Assembly: GCA_009911305.1 (NCBI GenBank)
Contig: QXXC01000034.1
Coordinates: forward strand, 1-40,865
Length of the DNA stretch: 40,865 nt
Direction: 5' to 3'
From: Clostridiaceae bacterium
Lineage (GTDB): Bacteria; Bacillota; Clostridia; Lachnospirales; Lachnospiraceae
Of the stretch, positions 8,451 to 16,824 are shown in pieces. Position 1 is the first letter of the stretch; the number at the start of each line of letters is the position of its first letter. The position numbers were made by a program, and so were the translations under genes. The notes under the pieces were generated by a model. It saw only the letters and a list, made by a program, of their open reading frames with translations. It made no database searches and had not been told where the DNA came from.

Positions 8451-8473
8451 CTTCGGGACACTTTGTCCCAAGG
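8451..8473. repeat. P1 palindrome site 5 (after virB6-like gene)
   Basis: Core GGGACA-CTT-TGTCCC at 8455-8469, between the VirB6-like gene and the SpoVG-like gene. Confidence 0.78.
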
Positions 8474-8491
8474 CCGGAAAGGAGGCGGGAT

Positions 8492-9274
8492 ATGCCAAGG
8501 CGGGCCCCCGCCCGTTATAAACCGGGCCCGGATGGGGAAATGCGCCGGACATGGAACGGCAAGCTCCCGGAGGAATTTACCCAGCGGGACACGCTGGCGT
8601 TTATGGCTGATACCGACTTGCTTTTGGAAGGCCGAGTATCAGCGGAAACCCTGTCCGCAATCCATGCGGCAGGCTATGACTATAAGGGCGGGGCTGTCAT
8701 ACCCACGCCCGGAAAGGAGGAAACAGGACTGAGTAAAGATGTAATACTGACCCCGGAACAGATCGCCGCCGAGGAGCGGCGCTGGCTTTTTGAGGCCCCG
8801 ATTGCGGAGCTGGCCGAGGTCAAAGGCGTAACCATAGACGAGGCCGTGAAAATGAGGACGGACGCCATGCTGAAGGAGGCGGTTCCCATTGAGGTATCGG
8901 TGCGGCCTATTGAGCCACAGGGGAAATTGATCGGCTTTGCCAGCGTCAATATCGGCGGCGTGGTGATCGATGATTTTAAGGTGGTGGACGGGAAGAACGG
9001 GATTTTTTTAGGGGCTCCCTCAAAGCCCGATCCCACCAGCAGGACGGGCTACCGCTCCACGGTGCGGATTCCAGACCGGGCCACCCAGGAGCGGATCAAT
9101 GCGGCGGGAGTCCAGGCATACCATGTGGCGGTGGAAAAGCTGATCGCAAGAGCCGAGGCGGTGCGTCCCGCCCCGATAAGGGAGCAGATGGCCCAGGCCG
9201 CAAAGGAGGCGGGAAAGGAAAACGCCGCCCGGTCTGCCCCGGCAAAGAAAAAGGAGGCCCGGGATGACCGCTGA
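8492..9274 (+). CDS. SpoVG-domain protein of ICE
   Basis: 260 residues, start ATG behind AAAGGAGG. The N-terminal half is specific to mobile elements (RDTLAFMADTDLLLEGRVS...). At about residues 130-190 lies a SpoVG-like domain, with strands GFASVNIGGVVIDDFKVVDGKNGIFLGAPS and a later YRSTVRIPDRATQERI. SpoVG proteins are small nucleic-acid-binding regulators; the ICE versions are of unknown function. The C-terminus is Lys/Ala-rich. It overlaps the following methyltransferase start by 11 bp, so the two are probably translationally coupled. Confidence 0.75.
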   Translation: MPRRAPARYKPGPDGEMRRTWNGKLPEEFTQRDTLAFMADTDLLLEGRVSAETLSAIHAAGYDYKGGAVIPTPGKEETGLSKDVILTPEQIAAEERRWLFEAPIAELAEVKGVTIDEAVKMRTDAMLKEAVPIEVSVRPIEPQGKLIGFASVNIGGVVIDDFKVVDGKNGIFLGAPSKPDPTSRTGYRSTVRIPDRATQERINAAGVQAYHVAVEKLIARAEAVRPAPIREQMAQAAKEAGKENAARSAPAKKKEARDDR

Positions 9275-10058
9275 GAAAACTTCGGGACAAAGTGTCCCAA
9301 AGCTCCCGGCCTGCCCAGAGGGGCTGTTCCTTATGGACGGCATCGAGGGCCTGCGCTCCCTCCCCCGGTACTCGGTGGATATGCTTTTGACCGATCCGCC
9401 CTATGGCACTACCCGGAACTTTTGGGATGTGCCGCTCCCCCTCCCGGAGCTCTGGGAGGCGGTGAGATGGGCGGTCAAGCCGGAGGGGGCTGTGCTTTTT
9501 TTCGCACAATGCCCCTATGACAAGGTGCTGGGGGCCTCCAACCTCTCCATGCTCCGCTATGAGTGGGTATGGTACAAGAGCCGGTGTACCGGATTCCTCA
9601 ACGCAAGGCGGGCCCCCTTAAAGCGGACGGAGAATATTTTGGTATTCTATCAAAAGCTCCCCTATTACGATCCGCAGTTTGAACAGGGCAAGCCCTATAA
9701 GAAAATTTCCCGTGAGGGGAGCAACAGCCCCAACTATGGAAAATTCCTGCGTTCCAGCAGTGGCTCGGAGGACGGCCTGCGCTTTCCCGGAAACCTTTTG
9801 ACCTTTTCTTCCGTACAGCGCACCGTCCACCCCACGCAGAAACCTGTGGAGCTGTGCGAGTATCTCATCAAGACCTATACCCGGCCCGGGGAAATCGTTG
9901 CCGACATCTGCGCTGGCTCCGCCACCACCGCCGTGGCCGCCATCAACACGGGCCGCCGCTTTGTCTGCTTTGAAACCGCCCCGGCTTTCTATGCCCCGGC
10001 CACGGAGCGCATCCGGCTGGCGGGGGAGGCGGTAAAAGCCGGGCAGAAAGGAGTGTAA
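9264..10058 (+). CDS. Site-specific DNA methyltransferase (DPPY type)
   Basis: 264 residues. The catalytic motif DPPYGT lies at about 43-48 and the AdoMet-binding segment VADICAGSATTAVAA near 213-227, with HPTQKPVELCEYLI just before it. This order is that of the beta-class N6-adenine/N4-cytosine methyltransferases. No restriction enzyme is next to it, so it is probably a solitary enzyme that protects the element from host restriction. A P1 palindrome is embedded in codons 6-13 (T-S-G-Q-S-V-P-K). That N-terminal segment has no counterpart in the catalytic fold. Confidence 0.88.
   Translation: MTAEKTSGQSVPKLPACPEGLFLMDGIEGLRSLPRYSVDMLLTDPPYGTTRNFWDVPLPLPELWEAVRWAVKPEGAVLFFAQCPYDKVLGASNLSMLRYEWVWYKSRCTGFLNARRAPLKRTENILVFYQKLPYYDPQFEQGKPYKKISREGSNSPNYGKFLRSSSGSEDGLRFPGNLLTFSSVQRTVHPTQKPVELCEYLIKTYTRPGEIVADICAGSATTAVAAINTGRRFVCFETAPAFYAPATERIRLAGEAVKAGQKGV
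9280..9302. repeat. P1 palindrome site 6 (inside the methyltransferase N-terminus)
   Basis: Core GGGACA-AAG-TGTCCC at 9284-9298, read as S-G-Q-S-V-P. Confidence 0.78.
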
Positions 10059-10060
10059 CT

Positions 10061-10654
10061 ATCGGAGACTATTCTATCATTTACGCCGATCCCCCCTGGC
10101 GGTACGCCCAAAAGGGCCTGCAAGGTGCGGCGGAGCGGCACTACCCCACAATGACGATTGACGAGTTATGTACGCTCCCGGTGGCAGATCTGGCCGCCCG
10201 GGACAGCGCACTTTTTTTGTGGGCTACTTTCCCCCAGCTCCCCGAGGCTCTGCGGCTCATTAAGGAATGGGGCTTTACCTATAAAAGCGTGGCCTTTGTC
10301 TGGCTGAAAAAGAACAAAAAAGCGGATAGCTGGTTTTACGGGCTGGGCTTTTGGACAAGGGGAAACGCAGAAATCTGCCTGCTGGCTACCAGGGGCCACC
10401 CCAAACGGCAGGCGGCGAATATCCATCAGTTTATTATTTCCCCCATAGAGGCCCACAGCAAAAAGCCGGACGAGGCCCGGGAAAAGATTGTTGCCCTCAT
10501 GGGCGATCTGCCCCGTGTGGAGCTGTTCGCAAGGCAGACGCCGCCCGGCTGGGATGTGTGGGGAAATGAAGTCGCAAGCACGCTCCCGGACTTTGGGACA
10601 AAGTGTCCCGAAGTGGCCGGGGCTGGAAAGGAGGCTCATTCGTGTCCTATGTGA
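10061..10654 (+). CDS. MT-A70-family adenine methyltransferase with apparent ATC start
   Basis: Catalytic motif DPPW sits at residues 10-13 of IGDYSIIYADPPWRY, upstream of the first ATG (10151). A start at 10151 would therefore delete the active site. AAAGGAG at 10047-10053 is 7 nt before ATC at 10061, and no ATG, GTG or TTG is available in frame. The rest of the protein has typical MT-A70 segments (ALFLWATFPQLPEALRLI, FWTRGNAEICLLATRG, RVELFARQTPPGWDVWGNE). It is likely an N6-adenine methyltransferase. If ATC is not used, the gene is silent. A P1 palindrome encodes part of the C-terminus (F-G-T-K-C-P-E-V). Confidence 0.75.
   Translation: MGDYSIIYADPPWRYAQKGLQGAAERHYPTMTIDELCTLPVADLAARDSALFLWATFPQLPEALRLIKEWGFTYKSVAFVWLKKNKKADSWFYGLGFWTRGNAEICLLATRGHPKRQAANIHQFIISPIEAHSKKPDEAREKIVALMGDLPRVELFARQTPPGWDVWGNEVASTLPDFGTKCPEVAGAGKEAHSCPM
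10591..10613. repeat. P1 palindrome site 7 (inside the MT-A70 C-terminus)
   Basis: Core GGGACA-AAG-TGTCCC at 10595-10609, read as F-G-T-K-C-P. Confidence 0.78.
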
Positions 10655-11037
10655 ATGTACCCAACGATTTATCGAAGATCAAAACCAAAATGGCCTTTAA
10701 CCTCACCAAACGCCAGCTTGTCTGTTTCGGCTCTGCGGCGGCGGTGGGCATCCCGTCCTATCTTCTGGCCCGTGGCTCCATCGGCAACACCGGGGCCATG
10801 TTTGCCATGCTGGTGATCATGCTCCCGGCGTTTTTGCTGGCTATGTATGAAAAAGACGGGCTCCCCTTTGAAAAGGTGGTGAAGAACATCATCCGGGCCC
10901 GGTTTACCCGCCCCGGGATAAGGCCCTACCAGACAGAAAACATTTACGCCCCCTTTACCGGGCGGGGCGCTGTGAGAAAGGAGGATGCGATTGCAGACAA
11001 CAAAACAAAAAAGCGGGCGAAAAGCCGCAAAGGGTAA
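10642..11037 (+). CDS. PrgI-family membrane protein of the type IV secretion system
   Basis: 131 residues from the GTG at 10642, 7 nt after AAAGGAGG; it overlaps the MT-A70 gene by 13 bp. It opens with SYVNVPNDLSKIKTKMAFNLTKRQ, the typical PrgI start, followed by two hydrophobic segments (LVCFGSAAAVGIPSYLLA and MFAMLVIMLPAFLLAMY). The C-terminal tail is basic (KTKKRAKSRKG). PrgI proteins sit beside VirB4 and are VirB3-like channel components. The 3' end overlaps the VirB4 gene by about 50 bp. Confidence 0.85.
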   Translation: MSYVNVPNDLSKIKTKMAFNLTKRQLVCFGSAAAVGIPSYLLARGSIGNTGAMFAMLVIMLPAFLLAMYEKDGLPFEKVVKNIIRARFTRPGIRPYQTENIYAPFTGRGAVRKEDAIADNKTKKRAKSRKG

Positions 11038-13354
11038 GGGTCGGGCGGCCATCTCCGCCCAGCAGTCTATCCCTTATATTTCCATGCACCCGGACGGCGT
11101 GTGCAAGCTCCCCGGCGGGCTCTATACGAAAACCGTGGAATATGAGGACATCAATTATTCCGTGGCAAGCACCGAGGATCAGACGGCAATCTTTAGCGGC
11201 TGGAGCTCATTCCTCAACTATTTTGACAGCTCTCTGCCGTTCCAGCTTTCCTTTATCAACCGCCGCTCCCACTTCCGAGGCCGCTACAAGGTGAACATCC
11301 CCCAGGCGGACGATGATTTTAACAGCGTCCGGGAGGAATTTACCGGGATGTTAAAAAACCAGATCGCCCGTTCCAACAACGGCATTGAACGCTCCAAATA
11401 TATCACCTTTGGCATACCTGCCGAGGGGATCGCTGAGGCCCGGCCCCGTCTGGAGCGTGTGGAGGCCGATGTGATGGGGAACTTTAAGCGGATGGGCGTT
11501 CCCTCGGAGCCGATGGACGGGCGGGCAAGGCTGGCCCTACTCCACAGCCAGATGCACCCGGGGAGCCGGGAGCCGTTTCGCTTTTCGTGGAAGGACATCC
11601 CGCAGACGGGACTGAACACGAAGGATTTTATTGCCCCGGACAGCTTTGACTTTCGGCAGTCCCGCTTATTCCGGGTGGGCCAGTATTGGGGGGCCGTGTC
11701 CTACTTGCAGATTTTAGCGTCCGAGCTTTCGGATAAACTGCTGGCGGAGATTTTGGAGCTGGATGCGGAAATGACCGTGACCCTCCATATCCAGACGGTG
11801 GATCAGCTCAAGGCCATTAAAACCATTAAAGGAAAACTCTCCGACATTGGAAAAATGAAGGTAGAGGAACAGCGGAAAGCTGTCCGGGCCGGATATGACC
11901 CCGACATTCTGCCGCCTGACCTCATTACCTTTTCCAAGGACGCCGCCGATCTCCTTGCCGACCTCCAGTCCCGCAACGAGAGGATGTTCCTCCTGACCTT
12001 TACGGTGGTGAACCTTGCCCCCACCCGCCAGCGGCTGGAAAATGATGTGTTTACCGTGGGCGGCATCGCCCAGAAATACAACTGCGCCTTAAAGCGGCTG
12101 GACTGGCAACAGGAACAGGGCTTTGTGTCCTCGCTGGCCCTCGGCGTGAACGAGGTGGAAATTAAGCGGGGCATGACCACCAGCTCCACGGCGATCTTTA
12201 TCCCCTTTATGACAAGGGAGCTGCGGATGGACGGGCAGGCCCTCTACTACGGCATGAACGCCCTTTCCCACAATGTCATCATGGCTGACCGGAAAAAATT
12301 GAAGTCGGCCAACGGGATGTATCTGGGCTCCACCGGCTCGGGGAAATCCTTTGCGGCAAAAAGGGAGCTCTTAAATGTTTTTCTTACCATTCCCCAGGAT
12401 CGGATTATCATTGTTGACCCGATGGGCGAGTATGCCCCGCTGGTGAAACGGCTGGGAGGGCAGGTGATCGAGATTGCCCCGGACAGCCCCCACCACTTAA
12501 ACCCGATGGATGTGGAGCTCAACATGACCGCCGGAGAGAGCCCCCTTTCCATGAAAGCGGATTTTCTTCTTTCCCTCTGCGAGCTGGTGGTGGGCGGCAA
12601 GGAGGGCCTGCAACCCATTGAGAAAACGGTGGTTGACCGCTGTGTGCGGCTGGTGTACCGGGAGCAGGCGCTGGGGCTGGAGAATACGAAAACCCCGCTT
12701 TTGCAGGATTTGTATGAGGAGCTCCTAAAACAGCCGGAGCCCGAGGCCCGGCGTGTGGCAACGGCGCTGGAGCTCTACTGCACAGGCTCCTTAAACCTTT
12801 TTAACCACCCCACGAATGTAAAGACGGACAGCCGGGTGGTGTGCGTTGTCCTGAAAAACATGGGAGAAAATCTCCGCAAAATCGCCATGCACATCACAAA
12901 CGAGTTTGTCTCCCAGGCGGTAGATACCAACTTCCGGGAGGGCGTGGCGACCTGGTGCTACTTTGACGAGTTCCATGTCCTGCTCCGTGACCCGCTGACC
13001 GCCAGCTACTTTGTGGCGGTGTGGAAGATGCTCCGCAAAAAGGGCTGTGTCCCGAGTGCTTTAACCCAGAATGTGAAAGACCTTTTGGCCAGCCGGGAGA
13101 TCGAGAACATTCTGGACAACACGGATTTTATGATCCTGCTGTCCCAGGCCCAGAGCGACCGGGCAATTCTGGCCAGACAGCTCGGTATTTCCGAGCACCA
13201 GCTTTCCTACATTACCCACTCTAATTCCGGCGAGGGCCTGCTGTTTTACGGGAATGTGACCATCCCGTTTATTGACCGTTTCCCCAAGGGGGAGATCTAC
13301 AACCTGCTGACCACCCGCCCGGAGGATATGAGAAATGAAACGAAAATCGAGTAA
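10985..13354 (+). CDS. VirB4/TraE-family type IV secretion ATPase
   Basis: 789 residues. The Walker A motif GSTGSGKS is at about 448-455 and the Walker B-like CYFDEFHVLL near 657-666, followed by RKKGCVPSALTQNVKDLLAS. It powers substrate transfer at the inner face of the membrane channel. The ATG at 10985 directly abuts AAAGGAGG, which is too close for initiation. The in-frame TTG at 10991 has a 6-nt spacing and may be the true start, shortening the protein by two residues. It overlaps the next gene by 20 bp. No palindrome site occurs in this gene, the longest gap within the transfer module. Confidence 0.93.
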   Translation: MRLQTTKQKSGRKAAKGKGRAAISAQQSIPYISMHPDGVCKLPGGLYTKTVEYEDINYSVASTEDQTAIFSGWSSFLNYFDSSLPFQLSFINRRSHFRGRYKVNIPQADDDFNSVREEFTGMLKNQIARSNNGIERSKYITFGIPAEGIAEARPRLERVEADVMGNFKRMGVPSEPMDGRARLALLHSQMHPGSREPFRFSWKDIPQTGLNTKDFIAPDSFDFRQSRLFRVGQYWGAVSYLQILASELSDKLLAEILELDAEMTVTLHIQTVDQLKAIKTIKGKLSDIGKMKVEEQRKAVRAGYDPDILPPDLITFSKDAADLLADLQSRNERMFLLTFTVVNLAPTRQRLENDVFTVGGIAQKYNCALKRLDWQQEQGFVSSLALGVNEVEIKRGMTTSSTAIFIPFMTRELRMDGQALYYGMNALSHNVIMADRKKLKSANGMYLGSTGSGKSFAAKRELLNVFLTIPQDRIIIVDPMGEYAPLVKRLGGQVIEIAPDSPHHLNPMDVELNMTAGESPLSMKADFLLSLCELVVGGKEGLQPIEKTVVDRCVRLVYREQALGLENTKTPLLQDLYEELLKQPEPEARRVATALELYCTGSLNLFNHPTNVKTDSRVVCVVLKNMGENLRKIAMHITNEFVSQAVDTNFREGVATWCYFDEFHVLLRDPLTASYFVAVWKMLRKKGCVPSALTQNVKDLLASREIENILDNTDFMILLSQAQSDRAILARQLGISEHQLSYITHSNSGEGLLFYGNVTIPFIDRFPKGEIYNLLTTRPEDMRNETKIE

Positions 13355-15101
13355 ACCACGCCAAAAGCCCTGGGCGCAGACAGGCCGCACTGACCCCGGG
13401 GGCGGGGCCGCCGATCCGGGCGGTTCTGCTTTTGGGGCTTGCTCTGAAAAGCAGTCTGGGGCAACGGCTGAGGGAACTTCGGGACAAAATGTCCCAAAGT
13501 CTCCCAAGTCCAAATTCAGACAGAAAAGCCAGCAGGAACAGGCCGCCGCCAGCAAGCTCCGCATGGAAAAACAAGGGGAAAAGCTGGGGGCCGCCAGGGA
13601 AAAGCTGGCAAAACAGAAACCGCCCAAAAAGCCCGGCCCGGTGAAACGGGCGGGCCGTGTGGCCGGGGGCTCTGTCCACGGCTTTGTGCATGGCAAGATT
13701 TTTGAGGTGGAGCAGGAAAATGTGGGAACCGAGGGGGCCCACCGCTCCGAGCTTGTGGGCGAGTCCGGCCTGCGGTATGGCTCCCGGTTTGTAAAGCGCA
13801 AAATCCGGGAGCACCCGGCAAAAGCGGTGAGCCGGGCCGAGGCGAAGTTTATCAAGGCCAAGGCGGACTATCATTTCCACACCGCCGCCCAGGAACACCC
13901 GGAGCTTGCGAAAAGCGCCCTCAAACGCTACTGGCAGAAACAGCGGCTGAGAAAGCAATACCAAAAGCAGGCAAGAGAGGCCGCCAAGCATGGTACAAAG
14001 GCCGCCGGGAAAACTGCCGCCGCCACGGAAAAGCTGGCGGCAAAGGCGGCAGGCTTTGTGAAACGCCATCCCATCGGCTCCCTGATCGCCCTTGTCTGCG
14101 TCCTGCTTGTTTTTATGATGCAGTCCTGCTCGTCCTCGCTGGTAATGCTGGGGAACGCCGGGGCCGGGGCTGTCGGGGCCAGCACCTACCCTTGCGAGGA
14201 TGGGGATATGCTGGGGGCTGAGGCCTCCTACTGCGGTTTGGAGGCGGAGCTGGGGCGCTATCTTGATACCTACGAGGCCACCCACGATTATGACGAGTAC
14301 CACTTCGACCTGGACGGGATCGAGCATGATCCCTATGTACTGCTTTCTATTTTGTGTTCGCTCCATGAGGGCCAGTGGACGCTCCCCCAGGTGGAGGGCA
14401 CTCTGCAAACGCTCTTTGACCGCCAGTACATTCTCACCGAGGAAGTGGTGGTGGAGGTGCGCTACCGGACGGAAACCCGCACCGACAGCGAAGGCAACGA
14501 TTACGATGTGGAGGTTCCCTACAATTATTACATCTGCTATGTCACGCTGGAAAATGCGGATTTATCCCATCTGCCCGTTTCCCTTATGGGCGAGGATCAG
14601 CTATCCCGGTACGCCATCTATATGTCTACCCTTGGCAACCGCCCCGACCTGTTCCCCGACTCGCCCTATGTAAACAGATACATCACGGGCCAGCCTGGTG
14701 GCGGCTATGAGGTGCCCCCGGAATATCTGGACGATGAAACCTTTGCCGCCATACTGACCGAGGCCGAGAAATACATCGGCTACCCTTATGTGTGGGGCGG
14801 CTCCAGCCCGGCCACTTCCTTTGACTGCTCCGGCTTTGTGTCCTGGGTTATCAACCATTCGGGCTGGAATGTGGGCCGTCTGGGGGCACAGGGGCTTTAC
14901 AACATCTGTACCCCGGTGGGCTCCCCCAGGCCCGGCGACCTTGTATTTTTTAAGGGCACCTACAATACCCCGGGCGTGAGCCATGTGGGGATTTATGTGG
15001 GGGATGGGCGGATGCTCCACTGTGGAGATCCCATCGGCTACGCAAATTTGAATACAAGCTACTGGCAGTCTCATTTCTACGCCTACGGGCGTTTACCATG
15101 A
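13335..15101 (+). CDS. NlpC/P60 cell-wall hydrolase of the transfer machine
   Basis: 588 residues. The N-terminal 250 residues are basic and Lys/Ala-rich. A membrane helix (HPIGSLIALVCVLLVFMMQSC) is at about 252-272. The middle region is extracellular. The C-terminal NlpC/P60 domain has catalytic Cys in FDCSGFVSWV (near 497) and His in VSHVGIYVGDG (near 548). Such VirB1/PrgK-like enzymes cut peptidoglycan so that the channel can cross the wall. ATG at 13335 behind GGAGG. A P1 palindrome lies in codons 49-56 (S-G-Q-N-V-P-K), within the variable basic region. Confidence 0.9.
   Translation: MKRKSSKPRQKPWAQTGRTDPGGGAADPGGSAFGACSEKQSGATAEGTSGQNVPKSPKSKFRQKSQQEQAAASKLRMEKQGEKLGAAREKLAKQKPPKKPGPVKRAGRVAGGSVHGFVHGKIFEVEQENVGTEGAHRSELVGESGLRYGSRFVKRKIREHPAKAVSRAEAKFIKAKADYHFHTAAQEHPELAKSALKRYWQKQRLRKQYQKQAREAAKHGTKAAGKTAAATEKLAAKAAGFVKRHPIGSLIALVCVLLVFMMQSCSSSLVMLGNAGAGAVGASTYPCEDGDMLGAEASYCGLEAELGRYLDTYEATHDYDEYHFDLDGIEHDPYVLLSILCSLHEGQWTLPQVEGTLQTLFDRQYILTEEVVVEVRYRTETRTDSEGNDYDVEVPYNYYICYVTLENADLSHLPVSLMGEDQLSRYAIYMSTLGNRPDLFPDSPYVNRYITGQPGGGYEVPPEYLDDETFAAILTEAEKYIGYPYVWGGSSPATSFDCSGFVSWVINHSGWNVGRLGAQGLYNICTPVGSPRPGDLVFFKGTYNTPGVSHVGIYVGDGRMLHCGDPIGYANLNTSYWQSHFYAYGRLP
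13477..13499. repeat. P1 palindrome site 8 (inside the NlpC/P60 gene)
   Basis: Core GGGACA-AAA-TGTCCC at 13481-13495, read as S-G-Q-N-V-P-K. Confidence 0.76.
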
Positions 15102-15113
15102 TTGGAGGTATTT

Positions 15114-15365
15114 ATGGCAACAGCGAAAAGCATGAAAATCCAGGCCGAGATTGATAAGGTCAAGGCCAAAATCAGTGAACAGCAGGCCCGGCTCAAGGAG
15201 CTGGAACAAAAGAAACTGGAGGCGGAAAACAGCGAGATCGTGGACATCGTGCGGGGCATGAGCATCCCCCTTGACCAGCTCCCGCTCCTGTTTGAAAAGC
15301 TGAAAGGCGGCGCTTTGGGACAAAGTGTCCCGAAGTCGGAGCCCGAGAAAAAGGAGGAAAACTAA
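15114..15365 (+). CDS. DUF4315 family protein
   Basis: 83 residues from the ATG at 15114, behind TTGGAGG. A coiled coil (IQAEIDKVKAKISEQQARLKELEQKKLEAENSEIV) is followed by VRGMSIPLDQLPLLFEKLK. This is the DUF4315 pattern seen between the hydrolase and DUF4366 genes of Tn1549-like elements. Function unknown; probably a small cytoplasmic partner in transfer. The C-terminal tail carries a P1 palindrome read as L-G-Q-S-V-P-K, so the tail may exist only because of the DNA site. Confidence 0.8.
   Translation: MATAKSMKIQAEIDKVKAKISEQQARLKELEQKKLEAENSEIVDIVRGMSIPLDQLPLLFEKLKGGALGQSVPKSEPEKKEEN
15313..15335. repeat. P1 palindrome site 9 (inside the DUF4315 C-terminus)
   Basis: Core GGGACA-AAG-TGTCCC at 15317-15331. 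Confidence 0.78.
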
Positions 15366-15368
15366 TCT

Positions 15369-16115
15369 ATGAAACGATTTCAAATTTTGACAGCGGCGTT
15401 TTGCGCCGCTGTTCTTTTATGCGGATTGAGCACAACGGCCTATGCCGGGGGCGGCGAGGAATGGGAGGGGCTTGACCCGGCGGAGCCCGCCGCCACGGAG
15501 GAGCCTGCCGAGCCCACGGTCACGCCGGGCGAGGGGTTTTCCGAGGAGGGAAACCTTGTGACCCGTGATCTCCTTTATGACGAGCACACCAACAAGCAGT
15601 TTATCACCGTCCAGGCCAGGGGCGGGGCCACCTTTTATCTTGTCATCGACTATGATAAGCCCGTGGACGAGGAGGGCGAGCAGTATGAAACCTACTTTTT
15701 GAACATGGTGGACGAGGCCGACCTGCTGGCCGCTGCCGAGGCAGCGGGGGCGGAGGCGGCGGTCTGCTCCTGCGCTGAGAAATGTGTGGCGGGGGCCGTC
15801 AATACCGACTGCCCGGTTTGTTCTGTGAATATGGGGAAATGCGTGGGGGTGGAGCCGGAGCCCGTGGCTGACCCGGTGGAGGAGCCAGAGCCCGAGCCGG
15901 AGAAAAAGGGCAACGCCGGGACGCTCCTTATCATTCTGGCCCTTGCGGTAGTCGGCGGCGGAGCCGGCTGGTACTTTAAGGTTTACCGCCCCAAACAGGA
16001 AAAGGCCGCCGGGCCCGAGGAGGACTACGGGGACGAGCTGGAGGACTATGAGGTTGGGGACGATATGCCGCCCTGGGACGAGGACGAACCCGAGGAAATG
16101 GAGGGCGAGGAATGA
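15369..16115 (+). CDS. DUF4366/CD1107-family surface protein
   Basis: 248 residues with a cleavable signal peptide (MKRFQILTAAFCAAVLLCGLSTTAYA). An acidic Pro/Glu-rich region follows, then a folded segment TFYLVIDYDKPVDEEGEQYETYFLNMVDEADLL and a Cys-containing stretch (CSCAEKC, DCPVC). A transmembrane helix (AGTLLIILALAVVGGGAGWYF) near 179-199 precedes a strongly acidic cytoplasmic tail. This is the DUF4366 architecture of mobile-element surface proteins, with the folded part outside the cell; an attachment or channel-accessory role is plausible. Its last bases overlap the next ATG (ATGA). Confidence 0.8.
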   Translation: MKRFQILTAAFCAAVLLCGLSTTAYAGGGEEWEGLDPAEPAATEEPAEPTVTPGEGFSEEGNLVTRDLLYDEHTNKQFITVQARGGATFYLVIDYDKPVDEEGEQYETYFLNMVDEADLLAAAEAAGAEAAVCSCAEKCVAGAVNTDCPVCSVNMGKCVGVEPEPVADPVEEPEPEPEKKGNAGTLLIILALAVVGGGAGWYFKVYRPKQEKAAGPEEDYGDELEDYEVGDDMPPWDEDEPEEMEGEE

Positions 16116-16288
16116 ATTTTACAAACAGCCCCTTTGAACGAATGATGAAGGAGCGCCCCCGGCCGCAGGCTCCTGCCGTGAGCAGGCCGCCCAAAGGCTC
16201 CGCCTGCCGTGGCTGTGCCTACTGGCGGGGCATCCGGTGTGTGTCCTGCTATAAGGAGCTTTTGCAGGCCCCGGCTGGCGGGAGGTGA
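16112..16288 (+). CDS. Small Cys-rich ICE protein
   Basis: 58 residues from an ATG overlapping the preceding stop. It has a basic start (SPFERMMKERPRPQAP) and two CxxC-like pairs in ACRGCAYWRGIRCVSCYKEL, suggesting a small zinc-binding domain. Similar short proteins occupy this slot in related elements. The function is unknown; translation is probably coupled to the upstream gene. Confidence 0.65.
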   Translation: MNFTNSPFERMMKERPRPQAPAVSRPPKGSACRGCAYWRGIRCVSCYKELLQAPAGGR

Positions 16289-16292
16289 GGCC

Positions 16293-16661
16293 GTGGGCCG
16301 TGAGCTGACCCGGCAGGAAAAAGCGGCCATCCGCTCCCTTGTGGTGAAATGGTGCGCCAACTATGACCGGGAATATGGATGCCTGCCGCTGGAGTGCGAG
16401 TGCTATATGTTCGGCAAATGCTGGACGGGGAGTTTTTGCCGCTATTTCCGGGAGGCCGTCCTGCCCCTTGATCCGGCGCTGGAGGCGGCCCTTTTGACCG
16501 AGGGCCCCAAGCCGGATTTCAAGCTCTGCCCGGTATGTGGCGGGGCCGTGGCCCCGGACAGGCGGCAGGCGTACTGTTCGGAGGCGTGCGCCTTAAAAGC
16601 CCACCGCCGCCAACAGCGGGAATATATGCGGAAAAAGCGGGGCCGGACTGTTGACAATTAG
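16293..16661 (+). CDS. Cysteine-rich VLP-domain protein
   Basis: 122 residues from the GTG at 16293, 7 nt after GGGAGG. The N-terminal part contains LTRQEKAAIRSLVVKWCANYDREYGCLPLECECYMFGKCWTGSFCRYFREAVLP, the Cys_rich_VLP pattern of conjugative elements. The C-terminal part has a zinc-finger-like CPVCGG-x-n-YCSEAC followed by a basic helix. The role is unknown; nucleic-acid binding is plausible from the zinc-finger and basic tail. Confidence 0.75.
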   Translation: MGRELTRQEKAAIRSLVVKWCANYDREYGCLPLECECYMFGKCWTGSFCRYFREAVLPLDPALEAALLTEGPKPDFKLCPVCGGAVAPDRRQAYCSEACALKAHRRQQREYMRKKRGRTVDN

Positions 16662-16776
16662 GCCCCTGAAAACCCGCTTGTAGCAAGGCTTTTACAGGCC
16701 CTTTTTGAGACGGGCAATAGGATTCTATGTCCCGCTCTCCAAAGGCCGAAATGCTGTCAACATCTATTCGCTGGGA

Positions 16777-16799
16777 CTTTGGGACAAAGTGTCCCGAAG
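16777..16799. repeat. P1 palindrome site 10 (intergenic)
   Basis: Core GGGACA-AAG-TGTCCC at 16781-16795, about 25 bp upstream of the next ATG. Confidence 0.78.
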
Positions 16800-16824
16800 T
16801 CCCGGCTTTCTGGAAGGAGGTACT

